This document shows, one piece after another, positions 62,939 through 64,000 of a DNA stretch of 64,000 nucleotides (position 1 is the stretch's first letter; each line of letters begins with the position of its first letter). The translations under genes and the position numbers were made by a program. The notes beneath the pieces were generated by a model, which searched no databases, was not told where the DNA came from, and worked only from the letters and a program-made list of their open reading frames with translations. Source of the stretch: Anaerocolumna cellulosilytica (GTDB lineage Bacteria; Bacillota; Clostridia; Lachnospirales; Lachnospiraceae); contig NZ_AP023367.1 of the NCBI RefSeq assembly GCF_014218335.1, positions 3,777,501 through 3,841,500 of the forward strand, in the 5' to 3' direction.

Positions 62939-63943
62939 TTATCGGATTCTTTCCGGGAATCCTACCTTTTTTTGAACCTTACGCAAAGTTTTGGTGGCAT
63001 AATAGTTAGCTTTTTCTCCATTTGCCTTAATAATACCATCAATATATGCTTTATCTTTATTTAGCTCAGTAATTTTTTCCTGAATAGGTTTTAGCACGGA
63101 TACGACAGCCTCACCAACAGCCATTTTAAAATCACCATAGCCTTTGCCGTCAAATTCTCTCACCACTTCATCGACCGTTTTATTAGCGGCTATACTATAT
63201 ATATCAATTAAATTCTTAATGCCCGGCTTATCATCAGAATAAATTATCTGATTTTCAGAATCCGTTACAGCACGTTTAAATTTACGAATAACGGTATCCG
63301 GATCATCTGTCAGATAAATACTTGCATTAACATTCTCGTCGGATTTAGACATCTTCTTCTCCGGTTCCTGTAGACTCATAATCTTTGCTCCAACCTTTCC
63401 GATATAAGGTTCAGGTATGGTAAATACATCACCATATATATTATTAAACCGTTCTGCGATATCTCTGGTGATCTCTAGATGCTGCTTTTGGTCTACACCG
63501 ACAGGAACTACGTCAGCCTGAAATAATAATATATCGGCGGCCATTAACACAGGATACGTAAACAAACCGGCATTAATATTGTCTGCATGTTTGGCTGACT
63601 TATCCTTAAATTGTGTCATACGACTAAGCTCACCCATATAAGTAAAGCAGTTTAATATCCAGCTAAGTTCTGCATGGCCGGATACATGAGACTGATAGTA
63701 TATACAGTTTTTTACCGGATCAAGTCCTGCCGCTATATATAAGGTAAGTAGGGCTCTCGCTCTCCTTCTAAGTTCGGCTGGGTCCTGACGAACTGTAATA
63801 GAATGAAGGTCAACTACACAATAAAAGCACTGATATTCTTCCTCCATGGCAACCCAGTTTTTTAATGCTCCCATGTAATTTCCTAAAGTAAGGTTTCCTG
63901 TAGCCTGCATTCCGCTGAATAAAGATTTTTTTCCATCCAACAT
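62939..63943 (-). CDS. trpS: Tryptophanyl-tRNA synthetase
   Basis: Class I synthetase, 334 residues, the standard short bacterial form. HIGH-type motif GNLTLGNYMGALKNW, KMSKS at about residues 195-199 and AGLFTYPVLMAADILLF in the core. GGAGAG precedes the ATG. No T-box is visible in the 57 bases available upstream; one could lie beyond the window. Confidence 0.96.
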   Translation of the reverse strand: MLDGKKSLFSGMQATGNLTLGNYMGALKNWVAMEEEYQCFYCVVDLHSITVRQDPAELRRRARALLTLYIAAGLDPVKNCIYYQSHVSGHAELSWILNCFTYMGELSRMTQFKDKSAKHADNINAGLFTYPVLMAADILLFQADVVPVGVDQKQHLEITRDIAERFNNIYGDVFTIPEPYIGKVGAKIMSLQEPEKKMSKSDENVNASIYLTDDPDTVIRKFKRAVTDSENQIIYSDDKPGIKNLIDIYSIAANKTVDEVVREFDGKGYGDFKMAVGEAVVSVLKPIQEKITELNKDKAYIDGIIKANGEKANYYATKTLRKVQKKVGFPERIR

Positions 63944-64000
63944 AATAACAACTCTCCTAACATAATCATTTCCATAAATTTCACCTTTTGGAAACTAAAC

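Overview
The window reads as chromosome of a low-GC, spore-forming, motile, strictly anaerobic Firmicute, most likely a Lachnospiraceae member of the Lachnoclostridium/Anaerocolumna type. This rests on pyruvate:ferredoxin oxidoreductase, a second 2-oxoacid:ferredoxin oxidoreductase, Rex, rubrerythrin, a Re-type citrate synthase, Clostridia-type spore surface proteins and DUF3793, three chemoreceptors, and Gram-positive promoters and Shine-Dalgarno sequences. I see no rRNA, tRNA, CRISPR array or prophage.

Layout. 1-1,260: a sensor kinase cut by the window edge, with a possible ABC-permease remnant before it. 1,423-6,234 (minus): rex, a coiled-coil protein, NAD(P)HX repair, alanine racemase and a MazF toxin without an adjacent antitoxin. 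6,487-8,421: an ABC-F ATPase. 8,519-11,791 (minus): Re-citrate synthase, isocitrate dehydrogenase and a GntR regulator, with a palindromic operator on the promoter -10. 12,061-13,215: a hairpin-rich intergenic stretch and carbamate kinase. 13,443-19,815: an H-NOX chemoreceptor, asparagine synthetase, a Cache chemoreceptor and a cupin. 19,938-22,364: metNIQ with an unusually short MetN. 22,723-29,861: PFOR, a small spore surface protein and a large GGDEF-EAL sensor. 30,167-36,124: TcdA, Fur-type DUF3793 gene, MsrA and the uxuA-uxuB-gntR hexuronate operon. 36,329-41,102: two collagen-like exosporium-type genes separated by an IS1182-family element. 41,269-53,432: chemoreceptor, a metal-handling pair (HMA-SafE-cupredoxin plus DUF2318), MltG-like protein, a decayed Fpg-family glycosylase, an intracellular subtilase, rubrerythrin, a 2-oxoacid oxidoreductase, an isochorismatase-fold hydrolase and a Gly/Cys-rich peptide. 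53,467-55,285: a second, apparently identical IS copy. 55,338-63,943: a small hypothetical gene, aroC, a regulated potABCD operon, a D-2-hydroxyacid dehydrogenase and trpS.

How the genes work together. Re-citrate synthase and isocitrate dehydrogenase supply 2-oxoglutarate. PFOR makes acetyl-CoA and reduced ferredoxin, and Rex senses NADH/NAD+. The H-NOX receptor, rubrerythrin and MsrA suggest an anaerobe that detects, avoids and survives oxygen. The two collagen-like genes, the spore surface protein and perhaps the Gly/Cys-rich peptide point to the spore surface; the collagen-like pair shares sigma-K-like promoter spacing.

Most worth following up: the H-NOX receptor, which keeps the whole oxygen-binding pocket; a recurrent leader motif ahead of four unrelated genes plus one orphan site; the two GntR operators; the identical IS pair; and the metal-handling fusion. 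I found no defence system or obviously new multi-gene machine. All family calls are from reading the sequence, without database searches.
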